Source: Macrotis lagotis
Lineage: Eukaryota > Chordata > Mammalia > Peramelemorphia > Peramelidae
Direction: 5' to 3'
DNA length: 64,000 nt
Assembly (NCBI RefSeq): GCF_037893015.1
Contig: NC_133658.1
Location: 426,961,890 to 427,025,889 of the forward strand
The notes under the pieces are model-generated. The model searched no databases, was not told where the DNA came from, and saw only the letters and a list, made by a program, of their open reading frames with translations. The position numbers and the translations under genes were made by a program. Shown here piece by piece: positions 1-12,099 of this stretch (the first letter of the stretch is position 1; each line of letters opens with the position of its first letter).

Positions 1-589
1 TAGACTGTATGATTGTGTGACTAAGAGGATGAAGGTTTGAGGATAGGTATCACTTTGGCTGCCTACACAAAGTACATATGTATACAAGAAATTACTATCC
101 ATACAAAGTTATAGAGGTAGGAAATGGAATGTGATTTACAATGCATCAAAAGTAGCAAGTAAGTCAACATGGCTAGGTGTAGCATATGAGGAGAATGAAA
201 ATGTAATCAATTAAGATTGGGCTTGAGTTTGCTTTAAATGCCCCAAAATGTTATTTATATTCTTATCTAAAGGTAATGGGGAGCTATAGAAGCTTAATGT
301 AAGGAGTAAAATGGCCAGATGTATACTATTGATTAAAGCATATGGTTTTTATTGTCAACATGTGATTAATTTTGCCAACAATATTAAGTTTTTATATTTA
401 TATATTTTATTTTCCCCCAATCACATGTTAAAACAATTTTTCAGCTATTTAAAAAAAAATTTTGATTTCCAAATTCAATCTACCCCTTCTTCCTCTCTCC
501 ACTCTCTGAGACAGTGAGTAATTCAATAAAGGTTATAAACGTAATTATTCTAATAATTATCCTAATTTTTCATCCCTAGTAAAAGTGTT
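1..589 (-). repeat. Mostly unassigned; L1 3' UTR scrap near 375-540
   Basis: Positions 1-370 show nothing I can assign. From about 375 to 540 the sequence reads like an L1 3' UTR in antisense: a T/A-rich start, a stretch about fibre-like 'ccaaattcaatctacccc', then a pyrimidine-rich block ending near 'ctctgagacagtgag'. The same order of motifs recurs at 1190-1320. The short ORF crossing this stretch has no recognisable protein and is a by-product of the repeat. Confidence 0.4.
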
Positions 590-828
590 TGTTGTTTAGT
601 TGTTTTCAATCATGTACGGTTCTTTGTGATTCATTTTGAGATTTTTTGGATAAAGGATAATTTGTCATTTTCTTCTCCATCTCACTTTATACATGAGGAA
701 ACTGAGGCAGACAGGGTTAAGTGACCTACCAAAAGTTACACAGCTAGCAAGTATCTAAGGTTAGATTTGAACTCAAATCTTCTTATCTCTAGACCCAACT
801 ATCTCTTCACTGTACCACTTAGCTGCCC
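590..828 (-). mobile_element. Marsupial tRNA/RTE-type SINE, antisense
   Basis: Read on the minus strand this begins with the SINE head (complement of 'cacttagctgccc' at the right end), continues through a B-box-like segment and an internal 'gaggaaactgaggcagac' block, and ends in the tail that resembles the 3' end of RTE LINEs ('gattcattttgagatttttt' seen here on the plus strand). It is diverged, so this is an older copy. SINEs of this kind are transcribed by RNA polymerase III and moved by LINE machinery. Confidence 0.75.
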
Positions 829-903
829 AAAGATGGGTTAAGATGAATATATTTTTGTAAAACTTTCTATAGTGTCTTTGCTAATATTTTGCTAAACATT
901 TTT

Positions 904-906
<3 letters not shown>

Positions 907-943
<37 letters not shown>
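907..943. repeat. (TA)n microsatellite
   Basis: An uninterrupted TA dinucleotide run of about 37 bases. It creates a spurious repetitive reading frame of Tyr-Ile. Likely length-polymorphic. Confidence 0.95.
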
Positions 944-946
<3 letters not shown>

Positions 947-1185
947 AGTAAAACTGGAATAAGTTCTCTTTTTTTACTTTATCCTCTTTTTCATAAAAGA
1001 AGCTTTATTAGGAATCAATTATTTTCTACAGAAGAACTGAACTTGAGAGTTAGAAGTGAATCTAAGCTCATTCCAAACCCATAGAAAGACATCTATGCTA
1101 TAACACTTTAGAAAAAAATGGTTTTTCAGCCTCTATTTGCAAACCCCTAAGGAGAGGTAATTCTATTACTTCATTTTTTTCTTTT

Positions 1186-2009
1186 TAATTTTCTTTTCAA
1201 GTTTTTTTTCTCCCAGCTACATGAAAAAAGCAAATTTCAATATTTACTTCCAAAACTTTGAGTTCCAAATTCTCTCCCTTCCTCCTACCCCACTCCTACC
1301 ATTGAGAAAGCAATTTACTTGGTATAGGTTAAAAATGTGTAGCCATGAAAAACATCACTACAATAGTCATGTTGTAAAAGTAAACATACCACCCCCCACA
1401 AAAAAATAGAAACCTCAAAAAAATAATGTGAGAGGGGGAAAAATATGTATTCAGAAATCAGCTCAGGCTTTGGTATGGATAGTATTTTTTTTATCATAAG
1501 TGCATCAGAGAAATTGCTTGAATATTTTTTCCCACAGTTGCTATTGCTAGCTGTATTTCCTTCCATCCTATTCCTCCCCACCCCTATTTATTCTATTCTC
1601 TCTCCCCTTTCACCCTGTTCCACTTCAAAAATATGTTATATCTGACTATCCTCTCACACAATCTTCCCTCTCTTCTATCACCTACACCCTCCTTCCCTTC
1701 CCTTGTTCCCTTTCTCCCATCCCTTTCTTCTCCTATTTTATTCTAGGGGAAGCTAGAATTCTATACCCAATTGTGTGTATGTTATTTCCTCTCTGAGCCA
1801 CTTCTCATGAGACTGAAGGCTCACTCATTCCCCTTCATCTTACCCTCTTCCTCTCCCTTGCAAAAGCTTTTATTCTTGCCTTTTTTTTACGAAATAACAG
1901 TCCGTTCCAATACTCCTTTCTCTTTCTCCCAGTACATTCCTTTCTATCCTGTTAACTCCTTCTTTACAATAAATTTACCTTCATATTCAACTCCTTTCTG
2001 TGTCTTGTC

Positions 2010-2064
<55 letters not shown>

Positions 2065-2320
2065 ATATAGAGATATTCCTTCCAACTGCCCTAATAAATG
2101 AAAAGGTTCACATGAGTTATCAATATCATCTTTCCATGTAGGAATACAAGCAGTTCAACATCATTAAATCCCTCAAAATTTACTCTTCCTGCCCACACTG
2201 TCTATGTTTCACCTGAGTCTTGTACTAGTAGATGAAATTTTTGTTAAGCTCTTGTCATGTCATCAGGAAAGTTTGAAAGTCTCCCCTTTGAAAAGTTTGA
2301 AAGTCCATCTTTTCCCTTGA
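1186..2320 (-). mobile_element. L1-derived element (HAL1-like), 3' part: 3' UTR joined to inter-ORF region
   Basis: On the minus strand this is the downstream half of an L1 relative. Positions 1186-1500 match the L1 3' UTR pattern seen in other copies here, and 1640-2320 is the pyrimidine-rich inter-ORF segment that also occurs at 29620-30000, 44940-45400 and 53620-53820, including the 'ctatacccaattg' landmark. ORF2, normally about 3.8 kb between these two parts, is absent. The element continues as ORF1 at 3185-4240 after interruption by an RPL19 retrocopy. L1 derivatives that keep ORF1 and lose ORF2 are known as HAL1. Whether this copy belongs to such a family or is a private deletion cannot be settled from one copy. 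Confidence 0.65.
2012..2062. repeat. (CA)n microsatellite
   Basis: About 51 bases of pure CA repeat inside the L1-derived inter-ORF region. Likely polymorphic. Confidence 0.95.
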
Positions 2321-2336
2321 AAGAGTACGTTTTGAG
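2321..2336. repeat. Left target-site duplication of the RPL19 retrocopy
   Basis: 'aagagtacgttttgag' here resembles 'aagagtatgttttag' directly after the poly(A) at 3185-3199. Both copies fit the surrounding L1-derived sequence, as expected when a retrocopy lands in it. A few differences have built up since insertion. Confidence 0.65.
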
Positions 2337-3184
<848 letters not shown>

Positions 3185-4240
3185 AAGAGTATGTTTTAGT
3201 TTTTCTGGGTAGTTGATTCTGGGTTGTAATTCAAATTCTTTTGCTTTGCTAAATTTTATATTCCAAGCTCTATGGGCCCTTAAGGTAGAAGCTGCTAAAT
3301 GTTATGTTATCCTAATTATAGTTCCACTCTATTTGAATTGTTTATTTCTGGCTGCTAGTAATATTTTCTCCTTGACTTGGGACTTCTGAAAGATGGCTAT
3401 ACTTTTCCTGGTAGTTTTTTAAAATTTATTTTGGGATCTTTTTCAGGAGTGATTGGTGGATTCTTTCAATTCCTATTTTACCCTTTGCTTCTAGGATGTC
3501 AGAATAATTTTCCTGGAGAATTTCTTGGAAAATGATGTCCAAAGTCTTTTTTCATCATGACTTTCAAGTAGTGTAATCATTTTTAAATTATCTCTTCTTG
3601 ATCTCTTTTCCAGGTCAGTTGTTTTTACAATGAGATATTCCACCTTTTCTTCTAGTTTTTTTTTCTTCTGTTGGTTTTGTTTTATTGTTTCTTGATTTCT
3701 CACAATGTTATCAGCTTCCCTTAACTCCATTCTACATTTGAAGGAATTATTTTCTTCAGAGAGGTTTTAATCTCCTTTTCCACCTAGGTAATTCTGCTTT
3801 TGAAGGCCTTCTCCTCATTGACCTTTTGGATTGCTTTTTCCATTTGACCCAAACTACTTTTTAAGATGCTATTTTCTTCAGTATTTTTTTATTGTATCTC
3901 TTTCATCCAGTTGCTGACTTGCTTTTCAAGATTTTCCAAATTGTTCTAACTTCTCTTCCCAATTTTTCTTCTACCTCCCTTCCTTGATTTTCAAAAATTT
4001 TTTCGAGCTCTTCCATTGCCTGAGACCAATTCACATTTTTCTTGGAGGCTTTGGATTCATGAGCTTTGACCTTGTTATGTTCTGAGTGTATATTTTGATC
4101 CTCTATACTACCAAAGTATTTGTCTATGATCAGATTATTTTTTTTCTGGCCTATGACTTGATTTTATCTCTTTGTTATGGTGGATCCTACCATTTCTTAG
4201 GGTAAACCATCCCACTCTTGGAAAACTCTAAGGATGCAAA
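3185..4240 (-). mobile_element. L1-derived element (HAL1-like), ORF1 part
   Basis: Continuation of the element at 1186-2320 on the other side of the RPL19 copy. The minus strand at 3491-3730 encodes part of L1 ORF1p, the RNA-binding chaperone: a coiled-coil region with EKVEYLIVKTTDLEKRSRRD, directly comparable to VKYLISKTTDLENRSRW in the younger L1 at 61347-61577. Further left-to-right the plus strand shows antisense of the upstream coiled coil and the N-terminal segment up to about 4170. The reading frame is heavily decayed. Confidence 0.8.
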
Positions 4241-4241
4241 A

Positions 4242-5760
4242 CATTCCTGATATGAAACTTAAATCAATCTCATCCAGTATTCCTGGTTCTACTCTATGGA
4301 GCTAAAGGTATCAAGTTTAATCCTTCCTCCATATTACACCATTCTAAATACTTGAAGACAACTAAGAAGTCCAACAAGAATCTTCTTGTCTCCAGACTAA
4401 ACATATCCAGTTTCTCATTATTATTTCAGGAATTCAAGATCCTTCACAATAGTGATCAACCTCTGATTTTTCTCTACTTGACAATGTCCTTCTTAAACAG
4501 AAATACTTAGAACAAACACATTACTCAAGATGAGCATTTGCAAAATATAATAGTCTCATGTCTTCAGAAATTTATGCCCCTCCTTTTGCAGCTCAAATAT
4601 CATTAATTTTTTTTGTCTGCCATCATACTACCAATGTGAATGAATAATTATCATATCAAATATATCATACTATATTAATTATATCATACCACATGCCCCA
4701 AATTCTTGTGGAATCATGTTTTTACCTAAGGGTTACCTTCATTAAATATTAAATTTCATCTTATTAGATTCAGTACAATGCTAAGTTATCCAACAGAGAT
4801 TAATCTGGTTTCTGACTCAGTTATTTAATATGTTAGCTATTTTGCTCAGATTTGTGTCCTTTGCACATTTCAAAGCCATGCCATTCAGGTCACCATCAAA
4901 ATCAGTGAAAAAACTAATTAAACACCAGGGCCAATAGCAGATTCTTAGGGTGCTACACTGAAAATCTTCTGCCACTTGGACAATGAACAATTAGTTCTTA
5001 GGCTAGTAATCCAAGCACTTAAAAATCCATCACCTCTTTATCTGCTTTAAAAGAAAATTATGATATGCTTAAAGCAAAAGTTTTACTGTAATATAAGTAA
5101 AAAACAGCTAAACTATTCCCCTCAACCAACAGTTTTGTCAACCTTAAAAAAAGGAAATAAGCTTAATCTGATGTAAGCAGCTCTATATTTTCTATTTGTG
5201 GTCCTTTCTTAATTTGTAGATCTTTATCAGCTAACTCTTTAATGTGGAGTTCTAGAATTGTATCAGAAATCAAAGGCATATTTGTGGACTTATAGTTTAT
5301 AAATTCTGTTTTTTCCATTTTTAAAACAATTGGGACTTTTTGTATTTCTCCAAATTTATGGCAGTCAGGTAGCACAGTGCATAAAGTTCTGGGTCTGGAG
5401 TCAAGGAGATTTATTTTTTCTTAGTTCAAATCTGCCTCAGATACTTACTAGCTGTGTGACCCTGGGTAAATCATGTTACCCTCTTTGCCTTAGTTTCCTT
5501 ATCTATAAAGAAGGAAATGTCAAACCACTGCAGTACCTCTGCCAAGAAAATCTCCCAAATGGAATCACAGTATCAGACATGACTGAAATAAAGGAACAAA
5601 AACTTATTGACACCCTGTCCATGATGGATCCATGGTGGATCTGTGTTCCTGACTCTTTCAAATATCAATGATAATAACTCTGCAATTAGATCAATGAGGT
5701 CCTAATTGAACCAGACAATATAGGACCAGATTAATACAGTCCAGTTTACTTAAATTCAAC
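4242..5760 (-). mobile_element. CR1-clade (L3-like) LINE fragment
   Basis: A minus-strand reverse transcriptase fragment. The translation of 5163-5345 contains VPIVLKMEKTEFINYKSTN followed by DTILELHIKELADKDLQ, which lines up with the CR1-type pattern VPIFKKG-K--F-NYRPVSLTSIPGKILERIIKEL. Upstream, at about 5640-5700, the same strand reads DLIDLIAELLSLIFE, as in CR1-type proteins just before that motif. From 4240 to 5000 the plus strand carries phrases typical of antisense CR1 (for example 'attaaatttcatcttatt' and 'gttagctattttgctcag'). A SINE at 5359-5612 interrupts it. It is an ancient, inactive copy. Confidence 0.7.
5359..5612 (+). mobile_element. Marsupial tRNA/RTE-type SINE
   Basis: Begins with the tRNA-related head 'ggcagtcaggtagcacagtg', followed by a 'gttcaaatctgcctcag' B-box region and 'gctgtgtgaccctgggtaaa', and ends with the RTE-like tail 'cacagtatcagacatgactg' and an A-rich end. 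It is inserted into the CR1-clade LINE, so it is younger than that element. Confidence 0.85.
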
Positions 5761-6869
5761 AAGGACAGCCAAGAATACTCTCTATTTCCTTATTTGTCTA
5801 TCAATTTCTTATAAGCCATTTTTGTTCTAGCATTTCCATTCATTTCTTTCTGCTGTCACTTATCATCTGAAAAACCCTAAGCAAAGCTTTATCTTTTCTT
5901 TGATTCTTATTTTTCTCTGAGTATAACTTAAAAGCCCTTTTTGTTGTTTTTAGCTTCTTTTGCCAAACTCAACTCATGAGCTTTAGCATTCCTGTCACTA
6001 TTTTTCCAAGACTATGGCACATTCACATTCATCTTCTGTTCCTTGGCTTTTATTCCATCTTCTGTATCTTTCTTTTAAAATCTTAAGTTGCTTGGTGATT
6101 TCCTCATTAATCTCCCTTAGTTTTCCAATAAATTCAATTTTCCTCCTTATTGGAATTGTTCCCCTTTGTATTTTTCAAGTTTTATTGTTGAAATTCATGA
6201 AATATGGTGCATGTTCTCTTCCTTTTGGGTTGATTTCTTCTGAAATACTATGAAATTCTACCTGTCTTTCCTCAGAACCCTTTAAAATCTACTTTCCCTA
6301 AAATCTAAGGTGTCTGTCATGCTATAGTTTGTTTCCCCTCTCCTTTATAATAAACTATAGGATAAAGTGGTAACTTCTCACAAAGGTTTCCATCATTTCC
6401 ACCTTAGCAACTACTAGTTCTTCACCAATAGAAAATCACAGGCAAAAAAGAATTTCCTTTTGTTGTTTTCTTAGCCTTTGGAAAGATCAGATTATCACTT
6501 TTAAAAAGTCAAGAAATTATTATTTTCTCAACTTTAGACCCAAAGAGAACTCCTTAAACAGAAACTTCCTCATCTCACTCCCAATCCATGGTTCACTATT
6601 TTGGTGCAAGACTTATTGCAAACACCTAATTAGCTTGGCCCAACTATATTTAAGAACTCCTAAACTCAACTCATCCAGCAGATTAAGCCTCCCCAGAAGC
6701 AGAATTAATAAGCACATACCACCACCCCCTACCAGAGAGCTTATTGGATTTCCAATACCTCATTATAAAATGCCAATGATATCATCTCTATTACCTATAT
6801 TATATATAGGTATAGACACTGATCAATAAAACTATGAGTTTATAATTAATAGTACTACTTATTTTTCAG
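5761..6869. other. Unassigned stretch
   Basis: About 1.1 kb with no recognisable gene or certain repeat. The part next to the CR1-clade LINE (5760-6300) might be its upstream portion, since the minus strand is lysine/glutamate-rich and less stop-dense, but I cannot match it to endonuclease motifs. It includes a short inverted repeat at 6322-6360. Confidence 0.4.
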
Positions 6870-7125
6870 AGCAGCTAGGTGGCACAATTGATATAGTGCC
6901 GTATCTGAAGATAAGAAAATTCATCTTCTTAAGTTCAAGTGTCTGTGAAACTAGGAAAATAATTTAACCCTTTTGCTTCAGTTTCCTCATCTGTAAAATG
7001 AACTAAAGAAATAAGTGTCAAACCATTCCAGTATGTTTATGAAGAAAATCCCAAATGGGGTCTCGAAAAGTGAACATGACTAAAGCTGGACATGAGTAAA
7101 ATACAACTGAACCACAAAAACTTTT
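6870..7125 (+). mobile_element. Marsupial tRNA/RTE-type SINE, diverged
   Basis: Head 'gcagctaggtggcaca', middle 'cagtttcctcatctgtaaaa', and tail 'aacatgactaaagctggaca' ending in an A-rich stretch. The B-box region is poorly preserved, so the copy is old. Confidence 0.8.
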
Positions 7126-7339
7126 TTTTTCAAAGAACTGTAACTTTTGGATTCATTAACCAACTTCCTTTTCCATTTTACACTACACATTACTTATTTT
7201 AAAGTAGTCACTTTCATTCTTGCAAAAATCCATCCATAAAAAAATGTTACTTTGCATTTATCTTGCATATTTTGAATGCTCCATAGATTTTTTTAAAATT
7301 CAATTTATTTGGGGAGTGAATCTCTTTTTTTGATTCTTT

Positions 7340-7478
7340 TTTATTGCTTTTGCAAGGCACTGAGGTTAAGTGACTTTTCCAAGGTCATACAGCCAGGTAA
7401 TTATTAAGTGTCTGAATCCAGATTTCAAGTCACATCCTCCTGACTCCAGAGCCAGTGCTCTATCCATCACACTGCCCT
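7340..7478 (-). mobile_element. Marsupial short SINE, antisense
   Basis: Antisense of the compact SINE: 'tgcaaggcactgaggttaag' at the left is the complement of the 3' end, and 'gctctatccatcacactgcc' at the right is the complement of the head with its A box. Confidence 0.85.
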
Positions 7479-7482
7479 CTTG

Positions 7483-7570
7483 GAGTAGGATTCACTGTTC
7501 TCTTTGTATCCCCAGAGTCTTGCACATAGTATACACTTAATAAAATGTTTGCTTGGTGAGTGAATGAGTG
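7483..7570 (+). mobile_element. L2-type 3' end scrap
   Basis: 'tttgtatccccagagtcttg' followed by 'cacatagtatacacttaata' and a 'gagtgaatgagtga' tail is the characteristic 3' terminus of L2 LINEs. Confidence 0.6.
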
Positions 7571-7739
7571 AAATTGTGTTCAGCTTAAAATGAGAAAGAA
7601 AAATGAACTATAAAGACTGCATAATGACTTTTAAAAATGAACAAAGTTCAAACAGATTATATATGTATTTATACATAACACACACATAACACAGACACAT
7701 ATGTGTATATCTAAACATATATAATCTGGGGGTGAGATT

Positions 7740-8920
7740 ATACTTGTCAAATTTTCACTAGTCAACAATGGGTTAAAGAAAAAATAACTGATAAGGAATA
7801 GGAATAGAATTAAGGATCTTCTCTACTAAAGCAAATTATGACCTTCTTTGTAACTTACAGTGCCTAGTGCACCAAGAGAGATTAGACAACTTGGCACTTA
7901 TCATTAGCATGTATCATCATTTGGTTGAAATTAGCATAAGAACAGCATCTTATAATATACCACAAAGATAAAAACTAATGTTGATTTGAATATAAAAGAT
8001 CAAATAATTAAAAAATTATAAGAGAATGATATCAGGTTAATTTTTCAACTCTCTGGGAAGAATTTTCTAAAAGAGATAAAGTCATAAAACAGTAAAGGGC
8101 AGCTCTGACAACATAAAGTTTAAAAGCTTTTGCAAAAATCAAATCAATGAAGTAGACCTAGAAAAGAATTGTTAGAATGGAAAATATTTGCATCACATAC
8201 AAACTAATAAAAGTCTATGATACAAATTATGTAGGGAATTGACATGTATTTGAAATAATGCCTTTTTAAATGCACATATTATGTAAGTCCTGAACTCATT
8301 CCCCAGGAGATAAGTTGTCAAGGATATGAACAGCGTTCAAAACAATAATTGCAAATAATATGATTATATAAAAATGGGCTATAGATCAATAAACATAAAA
8401 GAAATGCACTTTAAGCCATTAACCTAAGAATAGCAAAGATTACAGAAAAGAAGAATGGTCTATTTTGGAGGTGTTTTGACATAAGAACTGGTAAAGCTAG
8501 GAAACTGGAGAATGGTTCCATCATTCTGAATATTCCAAATACATAAGGAATATCCCCAAACTGTCCTTATCCTTGACACCATTTTCCTTCTGCTTAGGAA
8601 ATCAAAGACAAAAATAAAGGTTTGGTACATATATCCCCAAATAATCATAGTTGCACCTTTTGTACTATCAAAGAACTTGATATAAAAAAAAATGTGCTCA
8701 TTGATTAGGGAATGACCAAATAAAAGAATGGTGTCTGAATATAAAGGAACATTATTTTGCAGTTAGGAATTATGAATATGAGGGACATCAATAGTAAATT
8801 TGTTTGACCTGACGCAAAGAAAAATAAATTTAACCAAGAGAACACACACAATAACTACAATAATATAACTGAAGGGATCATAAGAGAAAAGTTAAACTAG
8901 GACAAACTAAAAAAATAATT
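7740..8920 (+). mobile_element. Old L1 3' fragment
   Basis: The plus strand carries the end of L1 ORF2 and part of the 3' UTR. 'agtttaaaagcttttgcaaa' corresponds to the FKSFC motif seen in the young L1 at 57041-57535, and 8690-8780 matches the 'gggaatgaccaaataa...ggtgtctgaatataa' pattern of L1 3' ends. Frames are destroyed. Confidence 0.65.
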
Positions 8921-9279
8921 TAGAGAATATATCATGGAGGTGGGAGACTTTTAAGAACATGTCATTGTCTTATGTTTTTTGGATTATTTTCCTTTGTCAC
9001 TTGAACAGGTTCAATTGAGTTGAAAAGACTGAGACATATAAATGCAAAACTGCATTTATAAAATACATTAAAAATTCCAATGAGAGGATCTCAGGACTTT
9101 CTAAGGCAAATTATTATATGTATTCTAAGTGTTATGAAATGGAAAATGTCTGAGGATGAGAGTGTCTGAAAGTGTCTCTTTAGCCATCAGATTCTTCACT
9201 ATAATTAAAATATATTCAACTTAAAAAACATCTCTATAAGAGGTCCAGGCTTGGAGTAGCTTCAATGATATTTGTTTTC

Positions 9280-9480
9280 GCATTCATCTTTGGTGGTTAA
9301 AGCTTTGGCCTTAAATTGGAAGACTTATTTCTGAGTCTTAGCTCTTAATATTGACTACCCAATGGATTTAAAACAATTTCCTTCTCATTGAGTCTATGAT
9401 TACTCCTCAATAAAATTGAAAGTTTAAGCCAGATGATCTTTGGGGTCACTTCCACTTATGATATTAAACAATTTTGATTT
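9280..9480 (+). mobile_element. MIR-like SINE fragment
   Basis: The order 'aagctttggccttaaattgg' then 'agatgatctttggggtcact' then 'tccacttatgatatt' follows the pattern of mammal-wide tRNA-derived SINEs, with strong divergence. Confidence 0.45.
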
Positions 9481-9489
9481 TTAAAACTG

Positions 9490-10320
9490 GTTGATATTCT
9501 TCAGTTGATAAATGATAAAAAAGAATAGTTTTCAGATAAAGTAATAAAAACTTTTCATATATATGAAAAAATACTCCAACTCACTATTGATTGGAGAAAT
9601 GCAAATGAAACCAATAATGAGGTACTACCTCTTACCTATTAGATTGGCTAGTAGAGCAGAAAAGGGAAATGGCAAATGTTGGAAGGATGTCAGAAATGAG
9701 ATATTAATGATATTAAAGTGAGATATTAATGCATTGTTGGCAGAATTCTGAATTCATTCAACCATTGTATAAAGCAATTTGGGACTATGCCCATAGGGTT
9801 ATAAAACCATATATACCCTTTGACCTAGCAATATCACTACTAAGACTAATCCCACAAGAGAGAAAAAAAACAAAAAGGAAAAGGATCTATGATGAGCAAG
9901 ATACTCTCAGAAAAACCTGTTAAGACTTACATAAACTGATGCAAAGAGTAATGTATTGTATACAGTGATATTGTAAAATGATCAACTGTAAATGACTTAG
10001 TTATTCTCAGCAATACAATGATCCAAGACAACTCTGAAGGACTCATGATGAAAAATCCCATCCATTCTAAGAGAAATAACTGTCTGAAAATAGTGTCTGA
10101 ATATAGATTGAAGTATAGATTTTTCCTTTATATTTCTTGAAGATTCTTTTTTGGGGGGGGTCTATGTGTTTTTTAAATCATGACTATTATGAAAATGTTT
10201 TGTATGACTATACATATATAATGTATATCAAACTGCTTGCTTTCTCAATGGAGGAAAGTAATTGTTTTTACATGTGTCCGGGGAAAAAATAAATCTAAAT
10301 ATACTTTAAAAAATAAAAAA
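9490..10320 (+). mobile_element. 5'-truncated L1 3' end
   Basis: Contains the end of ORF2 (9729-9923 reads as the segment just before the stop, with IWDYAHRVIKPYIPFDLAIS, comparable to VWNYSQMATKMCIPFDPAIA at 53919), then the 3' UTR with 'agaaaaacctgttaagactt' and 'gatccaagacaactctgaag', and a terminal A-rich tail ending near 10320. A typical dead-on-arrival L1 copy. Confidence 0.85.
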
Positions 10321-11030
10321 AATATGACAGATAGTGACCTCTCAGTTTTGTTGTTTGGCACACAAGTTGCCTGTTTCCCTACCAGTTTTAGGATGTAATT
10401 ATCTGACCCTTTAATTAAAGATGACCCATTTGTGAATAGATTTTGAAGAAAATATCTTAGAAAAGTAGACATTTAATTACATTTTAATGTACATGTAATA
10501 AAGCTGCATGAAAAAGATTCAGCATGGAATATGTTTGTAGATTTAATATTTCTGTGCCAATCCCTCACCACTACTCCCAAACTTCTGTATGCCCTTTGTA
10601 TGGCAGGCATACATGCTACTCATAAAGTTGAAGACAGATACAACTTGAGAAGTATGGGTAGGTTTTCAGGAGTGAGCTTTATATTACTTAAGCCTATAAT
10701 TCAAATCATTTGGTTTGTAAGCTTTTATTACTTTACTGTTAAAAAGCATTTTTGATTTTTTATATTATCCTCACACTTCAATAACTCTTCCTTCCAAAAA
10801 GCCCTTTCTCCTTTGTAATAAAGGGAAAAAATAAGTAAAATAGACTGAGTCACTCTCCACAAATAACAATTTATGCAGTTTCCTGTACCTAAGGAGAAGA
10901 AAAGGATCTGCATTTTGCTAGGGGTTTGTTCTTAGATTAATTTTGCATCATTTCTTTGTTCTGTTATCTTCATTTATTCTCTTTTCTTTCTGTCTTTTGA
11001 GCTTTATTCTCTTGTTCTTACTATCTTGTA
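10321..11030. other. Unassigned stretch
   Basis: About 700 bases of AT-rich DNA without a recognisable repeat or coding potential. Confidence 0.5.
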
Positions 11031-11430
11031 TGAGAAGAGACTCATGGAATTGCAGATTTATTGCTGAAAGGGACCAAAGAGCCTCATTAATGAAACTGTT
11101 TCATTTTACAGATGGGAAAATTAAGTTGTTTAGATATCTGACCAAAATAGAAGAGAGAAAAAAGTGAAGAGGACCCAAGACAGAACCCTAGAAGTACATA
11201 CCTGATTCATGAGCATGACTTGGATGATGATCTAGCAAAGGAGATTGAGGAGTGGTATCATAATCCCTCTTTTTAATACATATTATTTAATACATATTAT
11301 CATCTCCATTATACAGATGATGGAACTGAAATTACAAAAGGTTATGACTTCTTGCATATGATGACATATAAAGTATGAGGTCAAATAGAGACTTAAATTG
11401 GAATCTTCTCACTCCATGTTCAATTCTTTT
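11031..11430 (+). mobile_element. MIR-like SINE fragments
   Basis: Two pieces, 11035-11170 and 11270-11430, show 'ttttacagatgggaaaatta' and 'attatacagatgatggaact', the hallmark of the MIR family in the orientation that reads 'cagatgaggaaactgag'. Both are strongly diverged. Confidence 0.55.
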
Positions 11431-11599
11431 TACTACTCCTTTACTATTACTTACTTTATCTGAAACCTACTACCCTTCAGCTTTCTTTTCAGTAAAGACT
11501 TAAGCTCAGATACTAAACTAGAAAAATACTACTTCCTGATTTCAGGAATATGTACTCAGGAGTTCACTTTTAAATTATTATTATTTTTTCAGACCTGAT

Positions 11600-11875
11600 T
11601 TCAATATAGATGCGAGTCAGCAACTCATATTTGGGGGGAGGGGGTGAGAGGGGGAATCAAGGCTAAATTATTTTCCCAGGATCACATAGCTAATGAATGT
11701 CTGAATTCAGATTTCAACTCAGGTCCTCCTGTCTCCTAGGCTGTTACTCTAACCACTGTGCAACCTATCTGCTCCTTTCGTTTTCTTCCTCAATTAAAAA
11801 AATTTAAATTTCCAATTCTCTTCATTCCTAACTCATTGAGAAGGCAAGAAATAAAATGCTCATTGTACATATTTA
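11600..11875 (-). mobile_element. SINE (antisense) plus L1 3' UTR scrap
   Basis: 11640-11777 has 'cccaggatcacatagctaat', 'gatttcaactcaggtcctcc' and 'accactgtgcaacctatctg', the antisense of a tRNA-derived SINE. 11785-11875 is a short antisense L1 3' UTR piece with 'catttccaattctc'-like and 'ctcattgagaaggcaa' motifs as at 1290-1310. Confidence 0.65.
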
Positions 11876-12099
11876 CAGATCAGCCCGGAGCAACTAATTT
11901 TCTACTTTGACTCAGGATAGTTACCTGGAGCAGTGAGAGGGTTTAAGAACTTTGCACATAATTACATATTCAGTATGAGTCAGATGCATGTAGGACTTGA
12001 ATAGAATGCTTCCTGATCACAGAATCAGGTCTATCTCCACAATATCATGCTGCCTCTATTCTAAATTATACTATTCCCATATTCATCAGAGATACTCAA

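Noticed and set aside
1771-2070. 99-codon ORF with a His-Thr repeat at its end
   Set aside because: It is L1-derived inter-ORF sequence running into a (CA)n microsatellite; no protein family.
6014-6253. 79-codon ORF with hydrophobic stretches like a membrane protein
   Set aside because: T-rich antisense of an old repeat; no start context, no homologue recognised.
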